Assembly: GCF_900109825.1 (NCBI RefSeq)
Contig: NZ_FOBL01000007.1
Span: 24,152 to 88,151, forward strand
Direction of reading: 5' to 3'
Source: Alkalibacterium putridalgicola
GTDB lineage: Bacteria > Bacillota > Bacilli > Lactobacillales > Carnobacteriaceae_A
DNA length: 64,000 nt
The position numbers and the translations under genes are program-made. This document shows, piece by piece, positions 1-9,635 of this stretch. Below the pieces are notes generated by a model. The model saw only the letters and a program-made list of their open reading frames with translations. It did no database searches and was not told where the DNA came from. The number at the start of each line of letters is the position of its first letter. Within the stretch, counting starts at the first letter, position 1.

Positions 1-290
1 TCAAAGTGATCATGAAAGATTCTTACTACAATATGCGCGAAGTCATCGAAAAAGACATGCGACCCGTAGAACTGGCTGATAAAGCCATGAGGAATTTGGA
101 TATCGAACCGGACGTCAAACCGATCAGAGGCGGGACGGACGGCTCGAAGATCTCATTTATGGGTCTGCCGACACCGAACATATTTGCCGGTGGAGAAAAC
201 TTCCATGGCCGTTACGAATTTGTGGCTGTTGAAAGTATGGAAAGAGCGACAGATGTCCTTGTTGAAATCGCACGTCTGGCAGCTGAATAA
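1..290 (+). CDS. pepT: Peptidase T, C-terminal part (partial)
   Basis: The open frame runs in from the left edge, so the true start lies outside the window and only about 95 C-terminal residues are visible. They include [17 protein letters not shown] and [14 protein letters not shown], which match the conserved end of peptidase T, a cytosolic di-zinc aminotripeptidase of the M20 family. The histidine in the ENFHGRYEF segment is among the conserved residues of this family. The stop is TAA at 288-290, and addB starts 124 bases later. Nothing suggests damage; the gene is cut only by the window edge. Confidence 0.93.
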   Translation, partial: KVIMKDSYYNMREVIEKDMRPVELADKAMRNLDIEPDVKPIRGGTDGSKISFMGLPTPNIFAGGENFHGRYEFVAVESMERATDVLVEIARLAAE

Positions 291-414
291 GCTTAATAAC
301 GGATCGAAAGGATCGAAAGCCGAGATGCTTTCTTTCCTTTCTTCTTTTATGCTTTTATGAATCGGACGATCTGCCATTAAAAAGACCCATCAGGATAGAG
401 AAAGGCGTGTTGAT

Positions 415-3400
415 ATGAGTTTGCAGTTTATTTTGGGACGGTTACATACAAACAAGAAAGCACACATTTACAGTCAGCTTGTGGAATGGTCCCGTGAAGA
501 CAGTGATAACCAGGTCTTTTATCTCGTCCCGGATCACATCAAATTTGAGTCTGAGATGAATATCCTGGAATACATCAAAACCACTCAGTCAGACAAGGAG
601 AGGAATGAACAGTATGCCGGGATGATCAATCTGCAGGTATTCAGTTTCAGTCGACTGGCCTGGTATTATCTTCAGGACACGGCCATATTCAGCCATTCGC
701 AGTTAACAGAGACTGGACTGTCCATGCTTATACGCAAGATACTGAAAGAAAATGAAGAAGACCTGACCATATTCAGAGGTGAAAGCCATCAGCAGGGATT
801 CGTGGATAAAACCACGACCTTATTTATGGAAATGAGAAATGGACGTGTCCATCCTGAAGACCTGGAAGAGCTCTTCATACATGAATGGTCAAATGAAGCA
901 GGGAACAGCGACCTGAGATTGAAACTGACAGATATAAAGAGATTATACGAAGCGTTCATGGATCAGCTCATCGGGAAATATATCGAGAAAGAAGATGTCC
1001 TTGAGGCATTGATCCAGGAAGTGAAACAGAGAGATATGTCTCAAACGCGTATCATCATCGAACATTTCAACAGTTTCTCCGCACAGGAACAGGCCCTGAT
1101 CCTTGAACTCGTCGAGCAGGCACAGGATGTCAAAGTGTCACTGATCCTGGATAAAAAACATGCGGTCGAACCGCCTGAACTGACTGACTTCTTTTATGAA
1201 ACGGGGATGACCTATTATCGTTTGTACCAGCAGGCACGTGAACGGCGTCTTCAGATCCAGCATGATGTCGTACTGAACGAAGCCAGCGGTGAGCACTGCA
1301 GTGAACTGAATGTACTGGAAGAGTATTGGGTCGACAGTTTTGACCTGTCGCCTGATAAGACGTTACTTAAAGATGTCCTCATGGATGGGTGCATTGAAAT
1401 AAGGGCGGCAGAGAACAAACAAGCCGAAGTGTTGCATGCGGCAACTACGATAAAACAACTGGTTGCTAAAGACAACTACCGATACAAAGACATCCTGGTG
1501 GTGTCCCGTGTGCTGGACGATTACAAGCGGATGCTGGAAGCGACCTTTGCTGAAAATGAGATCGAATTGTTCGTGGATCAAGCCGATCATATGGCAGGCC
1601 ATGCCCTAGTCGAGGGGATACAAAGTCTGTTCCTGATTCACAAACGCTACTGGCGCTATGATGATATCATGCGGTTCTTAAAAACTGAGCTCTTTATCCC
1701 TTTGAACGAAAACGAACAGCTGCCGAAAGACAATGTGGAAAAACTGGCTTTCTGGAACAGTAAAGCAGAAGACTGGCGGACGCGACTGGATATTTTAGAG
1801 AACGTCATGCTGGCCTATGGCTATGAAGGACGCGAATGGATGGAAGACAAAGAGTGGATCTATGCTCGTTTCCATCTGGAAGAAATGGATGAACAATTGG
1901 ATGCGGACAAACAGATGCAGCGTCAGGCCAACGAAGCTAAAGATCAGGTCCGTGATATCCTGCTGCCATTTTATCAACGGCTGTCTAAGGTAGAAACAAA
2001 CCGCGAGGCAGCCCGCCTATTGTATCAGTTTCTTGATGAGCAGGGATTCAATGATCAGCTGCTGTACTGGCGTGATCAGGCGATCGAGCAGGGGGAACTG
2101 GAGAATGCCAGAAAACACGAACAAGTCTGGCAGACATTTATCCAGCTCCTCGACGAGTTCGTCGATGTATTAGGCGATGAACCATGGGATATGGATTCTT
2201 TCCTGTCTATTCTGGAAACTGGCTTCGAACAGGCGACTTACAGCATCGTGCCACCGAGCATCGACCAGGTCATGTTCACTAACTTTGATAAATCAAGGAT
2301 CAACACGAAAAAAGTCGTGCTCATTCTTGGCATGACCGATACCCAGCTGCCGATGAGTCAGGAAAATGACTCGATCTTGACCGATGAAGACAGAGAAGCC
2401 TTGTCCGTCTACTTGCCGGACGACAAGTATTTGGCTCCGACAACGAGCGGGCGCCTGGCGAGTGAACCTTTTGCGGCATACACAGCTTTCATGAATGCCT
2501 CCGAGCGACTGATTTTCAGTTACCCAGTCAAGAATGACGGGTCCGGAGACAATCAGCTGAGTCCATACATCGAACGGATCAGCCGTCATCTTAATGTTCC
2601 AGTAAAACAGATAAAAGCAGAACCCGGGAGCCTGACACAAGAATCTTACGAGACCCTCCTTTCCTTTGTCGGTTCACGCAGGGAGACGATGGGACATCTG
2701 GTGAATGTCCTTAGGGAAGGGATAGATAAAGAAGACCAGCCGTCACTTTTCTGGATAAAACTTTATCAGTCACTCTTTAAAGATGCCGATCCGATCGAAC
2801 GGAAAATATTGAGCAGTCTGGAGTATTCTAATGTTCCTAAACGACTCGACCGCGAACTGGCGGAGGAACTATACGGAAAGGATCTGTACCTTTCTGTGTC
2901 ACAGCTTGAGAGTTTTTACCTTGATCCTTACAGTCATTTCCTGCGTTATGGACTGAAACTGAAAGAACGGACCGTTCAGGAACTGACTCCGGCAGAAACT
3001 GGGACCTTTTTCCATGATGCTCTGGACAGTATATTCAAAACCATCGTGAACCGAAACGTGAACATGAGCGACCTTAATGACAAGACACTCAATGAGCTGA
3101 CCGACGAAGTACTCCAGGAGCTGTATGAGAAAAATAAATTCCGACTGCTTTCCATGTCGAACCGGATGAAGTTTATCCGCAGGCAGTTGAGTGACACCAT
3201 CAGACAGATGATGTGGGCGATCGCCAATCAGTCACGCCGGTCACGCATGGCGCCGCAGCAATCGGAAGTGCTTTTCGGACGTATCGCAACCAAACAGGGT
3301 GTCCCAGGACTGACTTTTCCTTTAAATAACGGAGGAAAACTCCATGTCCGTGGAAAAATCGACCGTCTGGATGCGATGGAGATCGATGATCAGCTCTATA

Positions 3401-4059
3401 TCAGTGTGGTCGATTATAAATCCGGCGACAAAAAGCTCGAATTTGATGAGATCTATCATGGTCTGATGATGCAGCTGCTGACTTATCTGGATACAGCAGT
3501 CGAACATTCTGAAGAATTATTCGGCAGAAAAGCCAAACCGGCGGGAGCCTTTTACGCCCAAGTTAAAAACCCGCTGCTTGACGGACGTTCAGTGAAAAAT
3601 AAGGACTGGCTTGAAGAAATGCTGAAGCAGTTCAAAATGAAAGGCATTCTTCTTAATGAGGATGATCTGCTTTCAAGTATAGATAAGACACTGGATAACG
3701 GGGTATCATCGCTGGTCTATCCGTTGAAGAAACTGGTGAAAGGTCAGCTTCGAGGCTCGTTTATTACTCTGGATGACCTAGAGCTGCTCTTGAAGCACCA
3801 CCGGACCAAAATAAGAGAAGCTGGTAACCTGATCCTGTCCGGTGAAAATCAGCTGGCACCTTTTTACGAGAAGAAAGGACGCACACCTACGACTGTCGGA
3901 GGGGAATATCATCCGATATCCCAGTTTGATGTGCTGCTTCCGGGCAACCAGAACTACTACCGTAATCTGCCTAAGATCAAAGACCAGAGTGAGCTGATCG
4001 ATAAGCTCAAATTGAAGTACCAGATTATCGAACCAGCAAAGGGGGTTGATGAAGGATGA
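415..4059 (+). CDS. addB: ATP-dependent helicase/nuclease subunit B (AddB/RexB)
   Basis: This is subunit B of the AddAB (RexAB) double-strand-break end-processing enzyme, which resects DNA up to a Chi-type site and loads RecA. The protein has 1214 residues, usual for RexB. A C-terminal RecB-type nuclease domain is visible at about residues 979-1025 (GKIDRLD, VVDYKSG, then MMQLLTYLD). In Bacillus AddB, four cysteines around the nuclease hold a 4Fe-4S cluster. Here the matching places read YLDPYSHFLRYG and TTVGGEYHPISQFD with no cysteines, as expected for the RexB form of Lactobacillales. The stop overlaps the addA start (ATGA), so the two are translationally coupled. Both family and pairing are secure. 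Confidence 0.95.
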   Translation: MSLQFILGRLHTNKKAHIYSQLVEWSREDSDNQVFYLVPDHIKFESEMNILEYIKTTQSDKERNEQYAGMINLQVFSFSRLAWYYLQDTAIFSHSQLTETGLSMLIRKILKENEEDLTIFRGESHQQGFVDKTTTLFMEMRNGRVHPEDLEELFIHEWSNEAGNSDLRLKLTDIKRLYEAFMDQLIGKYIEKEDVLEALIQEVKQRDMSQTRIIIEHFNSFSAQEQALILELVEQAQDVKVSLILDKKHAVEPPELTDFFYETGMTYYRLYQQARERRLQIQHDVVLNEASGEHCSELNVLEEYWVDSFDLSPDKTLLKDVLMDGCIEIRAAENKQAEVLHAATTIKQLVAKDNYRYKDILVVSRVLDDYKRMLEATFAENEIELFVDQADHMAGHALVEGIQSLFLIHKRYWRYDDIMRFLKTELFIPLNENEQLPKDNVEKLAFWNSKAEDWRTRLDILENVMLAYGYEGREWMEDKEWIYARFHLEEMDEQLDADKQMQRQANEAKDQVRDILLPFYQRLSKVETNREAARLLYQFLDEQGFNDQLLYWRDQAIEQGELENARKHEQVWQTFIQLLDEFVDVLGDEPWDMDSFLSILETGFEQATYSIVPPSIDQVMFTNFDKSRINTKKVVLILGMTDTQLPMSQENDSILTDEDREALSVYLPDDKYLAPTTSGRLASEPFAAYTAFMNASERLIFSYPVKNDGSGDNQLSPYIERISRHLNVPVKQIKAEPGSLTQESYETLLSFVGSRRETMGHLVNVLREGIDKEDQPSLFWIKLYQSLFKDADPIERKILSSLEYSNVPKRLDRELAEELYGKDLYLSVSQLESFYLDPYSHFLRYGLKLKERTVQELTPAETGTFFHDALDSIFKTIVNRNVNMSDLNDKTLNELTDEVLQELYEKNKFRLLSMSNRMKFIRRQLSDTIRQMMWAIANQSRRSRMAPQQSEVLFGRIATKQGVPGLTFPLNNGGKLHVRGKIDRLDAMEIDDQLYISVVDYKSGDKKLEFDEIYHGLMMQLLTYLDTAVEHSEELFGRKAKPAGAFYAQVKNPLLDGRSVKNKDWLEEMLKQFKMKGILLNEDDLLSSIDKTLDNGVSSLVYPLKKLVKGQLRGSFITLDDLELLLKHHRTKIREAGNLILSGENQLAPFYEKKGRTPTTVGGEYHPISQFDVLLPGNQNYYRNLPKIKDQSELIDKLKLKYQIIEPAKGVDEG

Positions 4060-7000
4060 AAACCATACCTGAAAAACCGGAAAACACGCAATTTACTGAT
4101 CACCAGTGGCAGGCGATCCATGATGAAGGTAAGAACCTTTTAGTCTCTGCTTCGGCCGGATCGGGAAAAACGACCGTCCTCGTCCAGCGGGTGATCGAAA
4201 AGATAAAAAGTAGGACAGATATCAATGAGTTACTGGTCGTCACGTATACTAATGCAGCGGCGAGAGAGATGAAGCAGCGTATCCAGTCAGCGATCCAGAA
4301 AGAAATAAACGAGTCTAGGGATGCCGACCAGAAGCATCATCTGATCCGTCAGATCCCCATGCTGGGACATGCAGACATTTCTACCCTCCATTCATTCTGT
4401 CTGAAAGTGATCCGGCGCTATTATTACCTGATCGACTTTGACCCCGTCTTCCGTCTATTGACGGACGATACGGAGATCGCTTTGATGAAAGAAGACGTCT
4501 GGGACGAACTGCGTGAAGAGTTATATGGCCATGATAATGAGTTGTTCGAAGAACTTGCAGCGGCTTATTCCAGTGATAAAAACGATGACGGCATGACTGA
4601 TCTAATTCTGTCACTGTATGAATTCTCACGGGCCAATCCTGATCCGCTGGAATGGCTCTCGGGACTGAGTCAGATGTATGCCGTTGAAGGCAATGATTTG
4701 GGTCAGAGTTTCGTTTTTCAGAAACTCATCAAAGCTCAGATTTTAAGCACGTTATTCAACATCAAGGAACTGTTGGATGATGCAATCATGATGGCTAACG
4801 GCGAAGAGGAACTCGGTAAAACGCTCGGTATATTGGAAGATGATCTCACTCATATCAACGCTTTGGAGTCACTTGTAACTGACAACAAACTACAGGAAGC
4901 TTATGCTCTGAGTGAAACTTTCAGTCACAGCAGATGGTATGCGCCAAATAAAAAAGACACCCCAGAAGCGGTGAAAGAAGCCGGTAGAGAGATGAAACCT
5001 TTCAGAGACAAGGCGAAAGATATGTATACAGACATGGTCAACGATGTGTTCTCGTTTTCTCCGGAAGAACAGCTGGAGAACATGTCGAAAGTCGGCAAGT
5101 TAGTGGAAGAAATGGCTCGTGTCGCGACTCTTTTTTATGAACGCTATCAGGCTCACAAAGCTGACCGGAAAGTGCTGGACTTCAACGACCTCGAACATCT
5201 GACGCTCCGGATATTGTCAGAGCAGACAGCGGAAGGTAAAGTCGCTTCTGAAGCAGCCAAGCATTACCGCCATCAGTTCAAAGAAGTCATGATCGACGAA
5301 TACCAGGATATCAATCAGATCCAGGAAGAAATACTGAAATGGGTCACAAAACCGGATCCTAAAAACGGGAATCAATTCATGGTCGGGGACGTCAAGCAGT
5401 CCATTTATTCTTTTCGTCTGGCAGACCCGAGCCTCTTTATCGATAAGTATGAACGCTATGCCACGAAAGAGGCAGGAGAACGGATCATCCTCGCTGAGAA
5501 TTTCCGTTCGCGCAAAGATGTCCTGTCCTTTACCAACTTCGTCTTCGACCAGCTGATGGATAAAGAAGTCGGGGATCTGACTTACGATGACTCGGCAAAA
5601 CTGATCAATGGCTTTACCGCCTTTCCAGATTCTGATGATTTTCAGACGGAGATCCTGATATATGAATCGAAAGAAGAAGAGTTTGAGGAAGAGGACGAAC
5701 CGGAAGCCTTGTCGACGTCTTTCAATATCGATACGAAAACCAAGGGTGAACTCTTTATGGTCGCCAGCAAGATACTCGAAATGCTGGCTGAAGGGTATGA
5801 AGTATACGATAAGAAAGCCCAGATCATGCGGCCTTTGGAGCTGAAAGACATCGTACTGTTGACACCTACAAAGAAAAACAATCTGGACATCCAGGATATC
5901 TTCAAGCAGTTGGGCATACCAACAGCGGTGAAAGATACCCAGAATTACTTCCAGACCACTGAAATAACGATCATGATGTCGATACTCAAGATCATCGATA
6001 ACCCACAGCAGGATATTCCGCTTGTGGCGGTCCTGCGATCACCGATCGTTGGCTTGGATGAAGTGGAGCTGACCCGTATCCGGATCATCAACAAACAGTC
6101 GTCTTATTTCGACGCGCTGACACAGTTTGCCGACAAAGACGACTGGCAGGACATCAAAAACATAGAACTGCAGGCTAAAGTACAGAAGTTCTTAGCCATG
6201 CTTGAGAACTGGCGCAAACAATCACGCCGGCAGTCGCTGATCGACTTGATCTGGATGATCTTTGAAGACACCGGCTTCCTGCATTATGTCGGCGGCATGA
6301 GTTCCGGCAGACAGCGCAAAGCCAATCTGCATGCTTTGTATGAACGGGCAGCTGCTTATGAGAAAACTTCTTTCAAAGGTTTGTTTCAGTTTATCCGCTT
6401 CATTGAAAAAATGCAGAAGAAAGATAAGGACTTGGCCGAACCTCAAGCGATCTCCGACAGCGAGAATGCTGTCCGCGTCATGACGATCCATGCCAGTAAA
6501 GGGCTGGAATTCCCGATCGTGTTCGTGCTGGATATGACGAAACAGTTCAATGTCAGAGATGCGCAGGGGGCGACGGTTTTTGACGAAGAATACGGCGTAG
6601 GGGCAGAGTACCGTGATCTGAAAAAACGGGAGAAGAAAACGACACTGCCTGAAAAAGCGCTGAAATACAAAAAGAAAACCAAGCTGCTGTCTGAACAGAT
6701 GCGTGTGCTTTATGTTGCACTGACACGTGCGGAACAGAAACTCCTGCTGGTTGGCTCATACAAGAATGAAGAGGCGGCTCTTGAACGGTGGGGACTGGTC
6801 GGCGGTCATCCCAAACGCGTCCTGCCTTCTGATATGCGTCTGGGTGCCCGCGGTTTCATGGACTGGATCGGTTTCAGTATCATCCGGCATGAACAGATGG
6901 ATGAATCACGTTCGATCGCCGCACAAAATAATGAGATCCATCATTACGATACGTCCTTTGATGTGCATTTTTATTCGCAGGAAGAGCTGGAAGAAGCCTT

Positions 7001-7838
7001 GCTGTCCCATCAGAAATCAGAAACGTCTGACTGGTATCCGAAGCTGAAAGAAGGCACGATCAAAGCGCAGGCCGATGAAGAAATCAAGCAGGCAGTGGAA
7101 GAAGCGGTCATGCTGATGAACAAGCCTTATGCTTATCAGATTGCCACCCAGACGACTAGCTATCAGTCGGTTTCAGAAATCAAGCGGCTGTTTGAAGAAC
7201 CGGACGATGGACAGATGGTCAAGATCGATGTCACAAAACCGAGACAAGTCAATCGGTATGTCGAAGATCAGCTGAGCCGACCGTCCTTCATCCATGAAGA
7301 CCTGAAGCCGACACCGGCCGAAGTGGGGCAGGCCACTCACCTGGTGCTGCAGACGCTAGACTTGAGTGAGAAACCGGCAAGTGCTTCTGTTTATGCTGTC
7401 ATCAATCGTTTAGTAAAGGAAAATGTGTTCACACCTGAACTGGCGAAACTGATACGTACAGAAGAGATCCTCAGTTTCTTTAAAACAGCGTTTGGAGAGT
7501 ACATCATTGAACACTATGAAGACATGAAGCGAGAAGTGCCCTTCTCGCTGCTCATGGAAGCACAGGATATCTTCCACGATATGGAAGCGCTGGATGATCA
7601 TGTGCTTATCCACGGGATCATCGACGGCTATATCGAAAAGGAAGACGGCATCATTCTGTTCGACTACAAAACGGACCGGGTCGCGCATTTAGGTCAGATG
7701 GCAGGGGACGAAATGCTCAAAAAGTATCGCGGCCAGCTGACACTCTATAAGCGGGCATTGGAATCGATCCTTAAAAAGCCTGTCCTGGAGTCCCATCTTG
7801 TGATGCTTGACATCAGTGAGACGGTACGGGTGAATTAA
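4056..7838 (+). CDS. addA: ATP-dependent helicase/nuclease subunit A (AddA/RexA)
   Basis: This is the UvrD/RecB-type 3'-5' helicase and nuclease subunit of AddAB. Visible are the Q-motif-like TDHQWQAI (14-21), Walker A AGSGKTT (34-40), the Walker B region IDEYQDINQIQ near 411, the helicase motif VMTIHASKGLEFPIV near 808 and the RecB-type nuclease motif FDYKTDRV near 1202. The length of 1260 residues is typical. The start overlaps the addB stop by four bases. A strong hairpin terminator follows 12 bases after the stop, so addB-addA is a two-gene unit. Confidence 0.96.
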   Translation: MKTIPEKPENTQFTDHQWQAIHDEGKNLLVSASAGSGKTTVLVQRVIEKIKSRTDINELLVVTYTNAAAREMKQRIQSAIQKEINESRDADQKHHLIRQIPMLGHADISTLHSFCLKVIRRYYYLIDFDPVFRLLTDDTEIALMKEDVWDELREELYGHDNELFEELAAAYSSDKNDDGMTDLILSLYEFSRANPDPLEWLSGLSQMYAVEGNDLGQSFVFQKLIKAQILSTLFNIKELLDDAIMMANGEEELGKTLGILEDDLTHINALESLVTDNKLQEAYALSETFSHSRWYAPNKKDTPEAVKEAGREMKPFRDKAKDMYTDMVNDVFSFSPEEQLENMSKVGKLVEEMARVATLFYERYQAHKADRKVLDFNDLEHLTLRILSEQTAEGKVASEAAKHYRHQFKEVMIDEYQDINQIQEEILKWVTKPDPKNGNQFMVGDVKQSIYSFRLADPSLFIDKYERYATKEAGERIILAENFRSRKDVLSFTNFVFDQLMDKEVGDLTYDDSAKLINGFTAFPDSDDFQTEILIYESKEEEFEEEDEPEALSTSFNIDTKTKGELFMVASKILEMLAEGYEVYDKKAQIMRPLELKDIVLLTPTKKNNLDIQDIFKQLGIPTAVKDTQNYFQTTEITIMMSILKIIDNPQQDIPLVAVLRSPIVGLDEVELTRIRIINKQSSYFDALTQFADKDDWQDIKNIELQAKVQKFLAMLENWRKQSRRQSLIDLIWMIFEDTGFLHYVGGMSSGRQRKANLHALYERAAAYEKTSFKGLFQFIRFIEKMQKKDKDLAEPQAISDSENAVRVMTIHASKGLEFPIVFVLDMTKQFNVRDAQGATVFDEEYGVGAEYRDLKKREKKTTLPEKALKYKKKTKLLSEQMRVLYVALTRAEQKLLLVGSYKNEEAALERWGLVGGHPKRVLPSDMRLGARGFMDWIGFSIIRHEQMDESRSIAAQNNEIHHYDTSFDVHFYSQEELEEALLSHQKSETSDWYPKLKEGTIKAQADEEIKQAVEEAVMLMNKPYAYQIATQTTSYQSVSEIKRLFEEPDDGQMVKIDVTKPRQVNRYVEDQLSRPSFIHEDLKPTPAEVGQATHLVLQTLDLSEKPASASVYAVINRLVKENVFTPELAKLIRTEEILSFFKTAFGEYIIEHYEDMKREVPFSLLMEAQDIFHDMEALDDHVLIHGIIDGYIEKEDGIILFDYKTDRVAHLGQMAGDEMLKKYRGQLTLYKRALESILKKPVLESHLVMLDISETVRVN

Positions 7839-7849
7839 TTAGTATCTAA

Positions 7850-7893
7850 AAAGCGAGCCGATTCTTAATTTCACAGAATCGGCTCGCTTTTTG
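7850..7893 (+). terminator. Rho-independent terminator after addA
   Basis: A perfect 16-bp stem (7850-7865 with 7875-7890; core AGCGAGCCGATTCT) with a 9-base loop is followed by a T run. It closes the addB-addA operon. Confidence 0.93.
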
Positions 7894-7944
7894 CCTGTCT
7901 AGAAAAAGACAGGCAGGCATATATCTAGAACTCGGCAAAGAGAT

Positions 7945-8262
7945 GAGTTTTGGGCTGCCATTATGACGAATGATAATCCTGATTCAGTGACAGTTCTTCC
8001 TATGAGTTCCTATTATACCGGCTGTTAGCCCAAACCCAGCGATATCTTTTCTTTTGAGATGCCATTATAACGACAGATAACCTGAATTCAGTGTCATTTT
8101 TCATTTTGAGTTACTACTATAACGTCTGATAACCTTAATTCAGTAATAAGGACCATCACGAGTTCCTATTATAAGGATTGATAACCCAATCTCAGTGATC
8201 AGACTCGCCCCGAGTTGCTGTGAGAGTTATCAAATCCGCCCAATCTATAATGAATGATTAGG
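7945..8262. repeat. 52-bp tandem hairpin array 1
   Basis: Six degenerate units each begin with GAGTT or GAGAT, at 7945, 8004, 8056, 8108, 8160 and 8212. The spacing is 59 and then exactly 52 four times. Most units share the scheme GAGTtNCtATTATAacN, then TGATAACC, then AATtCAGTG. Each unit has partial dyad symmetry between its GAGTT end and the ATTC/TCTC segment about 30 bases later, but stems are weaker here than in arrays 2 and 5. The array fills the gap between the converging addA and glycoside-hydrolase genes, after the addA terminator. I see no coding frame that follows the repeat. Confidence 0.8.
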
Positions 8263-8356
8263 CTTTAGCCTAATCAGGACCGCATGGAATATCATGGCAG
8301 TGTGTTTGCGCCATTTCAAAGTGAGGAAAGAAGGAACCTGAAGTTTTTAATATAAG

Positions 8357-8386
8357 AAAAAAAGCTGAGACCGAGGTCTCAGCTTT
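8357..8386 (-). terminator. Rho-independent terminator of the exported-protein group
   Basis: The stem AAAGCTGAGACC/GGTCTCAGCTTT (8361-8372 with 8375-8386) is preceded on the plus strand by an A run. On the minus strand that run is the T tail, just downstream of the gene ending at 8403. Confidence 0.88.
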
Positions 8387-8402
8387 CCTTATAGCATTAC
8401 AT

Positions 8403-9635
8403 TTAGTCGAAACTGTATTGTGCACCTTCAGAATACGTGTTGGCGGCATCCCATAAAAGGAATTCATTGACGCCGTAATCGTTCAGGGCGCGGATCTGTT
8501 CGCTCACTTCCTGAGCACCATAGTTCTTATACCAGCCGGAGCCTAAATAAGAAGCAGTAAAGTCCTGGATCCATGGACGGGAGACCGGCGCTTTTTCGCC
8601 AAGGTTACCTAAAACTTCATTCTCATGTTCCATATAGTTGGCAACAACATTGTAAGGTTCCAGGTCGGGTTTAGCTATGCCGAGTGAACCGGGTCCCCAG
8701 TGACTCGGATAGATCATCGAAGAGATGACATCGACATTCTCGGAAATACGGGAGAAGTTCTGACCGATGCCGGGAGCTTCCGGTACGGTTGCTGAGTAGC
8801 CGAAGATATCGACAGAGACGTCTACATCAAAAGCTTCCAGTTCTTTTCTGGCATACGCAACAAAGTCCGTAACAGCTTCCACACGCTGCTGGACATTATC
8901 CATATCATTATCTGCGTAGTCGCCGCGGGAATAATCGAGTTCTTCATCACGCAGTTCGAACCCCTCAGGGAAACGGACGTAGTCGAACTGAATATCTTTG
9001 AAGCCCATCATCGCTGCCTGTTTAGCAATTTCAACGTTGTAGTCCCAGACTTCTTTCTGGAAGGGGTTGACGAAACTGTGGCCGGCACGGTTTGACCAGA
9101 CAGAGCCGTCAGGATTTCTGAAGGACAAATCAGGACGTTCCTTAGCCAGGCGCGAATCTTTGAAGACGACGATACGAGCGATCGGGTAGATCTCGTTTTC
9201 TTCTAAATGAGACATCAAGCCTTCCGGATCGATCCAGTTAGTGGAAAACTTATTGACCAGTTCATGGTCAGATTCGAGCGGCATCGTAATATCGCCATTG
9301 TCTTCTTTTATATCAATGACCATCGCGTTCAGGTCAGTTGAATTAAGCAAATTGGTCAACGGCTCCATGCGCGCACCACCGGCAGAGTGAGCCGTAACGA
9401 ATACACCTTTGACCCCATCTTCGGGATAGGCGATATCAACGCCACTGTCATACTTGAACTGACTCGGGAATGTTTCAGGTACCCTAAGTAAAGGTTCCGT
9501 GTTGACCGTTAAGTAGGTCGTTTCCATAGCTTCGGTTTCCGAAGCTTCATCCGCATGGACAATTGTATTGGCGATCCCACTTAAGGCTAAGACAGCCGCA
9601 GAACCCATGAACGTTTTTTTCAGTAATTTAGTCAT
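8403..9635 (-). CDS. Secreted putative glycoside hydrolase (DUF4015 type)
   Basis: The protein has 410 residues with an N-terminal signal segment ending near VHADEAS (about residue 30). From about residue 75 the sequence matches the putative glycoside hydrolase family once called DUF4015, an alpha-amylase-like (beta/alpha)8 barrel. Recognisable pieces are GVFVTAHSAGG, VIDIKEDNGDI, GFKDIQFDYVRFPEG, SVDIFGYSA and SSMIYPSHW. It should act outside the cell on an unidentified carbohydrate, probably cell-wall or capsule glycan; that target is inference. Its first bases overlap the end of the upstream deacetylase gene by 8 bases, which points to coupled expression of two surface-glycan enzymes. Confidence 0.85.
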   Translation of the reverse strand: MTKLLKKTFMGSAAVLALSGIANTIVHADEASETEAMETTYLTVNTEPLLRVPETFPSQFKYDSGVDIAYPEDGVKGVFVTAHSAGGARMEPLTNLLNSTDLNAMVIDIKEDNGDITMPLESDHELVNKFSTNWIDPEGLMSHLEENEIYPIARIVVFKDSRLAKERPDLSFRNPDGSVWSNRAGHSFVNPFQKEVWDYNVEIAKQAAMMGFKDIQFDYVRFPEGFELRDEELDYSRGDYADNDMDNVQQRVEAVTDFVAYARKELEAFDVDVSVDIFGYSATVPEAPGIGQNFSRISENVDVISSMIYPSHWGPGSLGIAKPDLEPYNVVANYMEHENEVLGNLGEKAPVSRPWIQDFTASYLGSGWYKNYGAQEVSEQIRALNDYGVNEFLLWDAANTYSEGAQYSFD

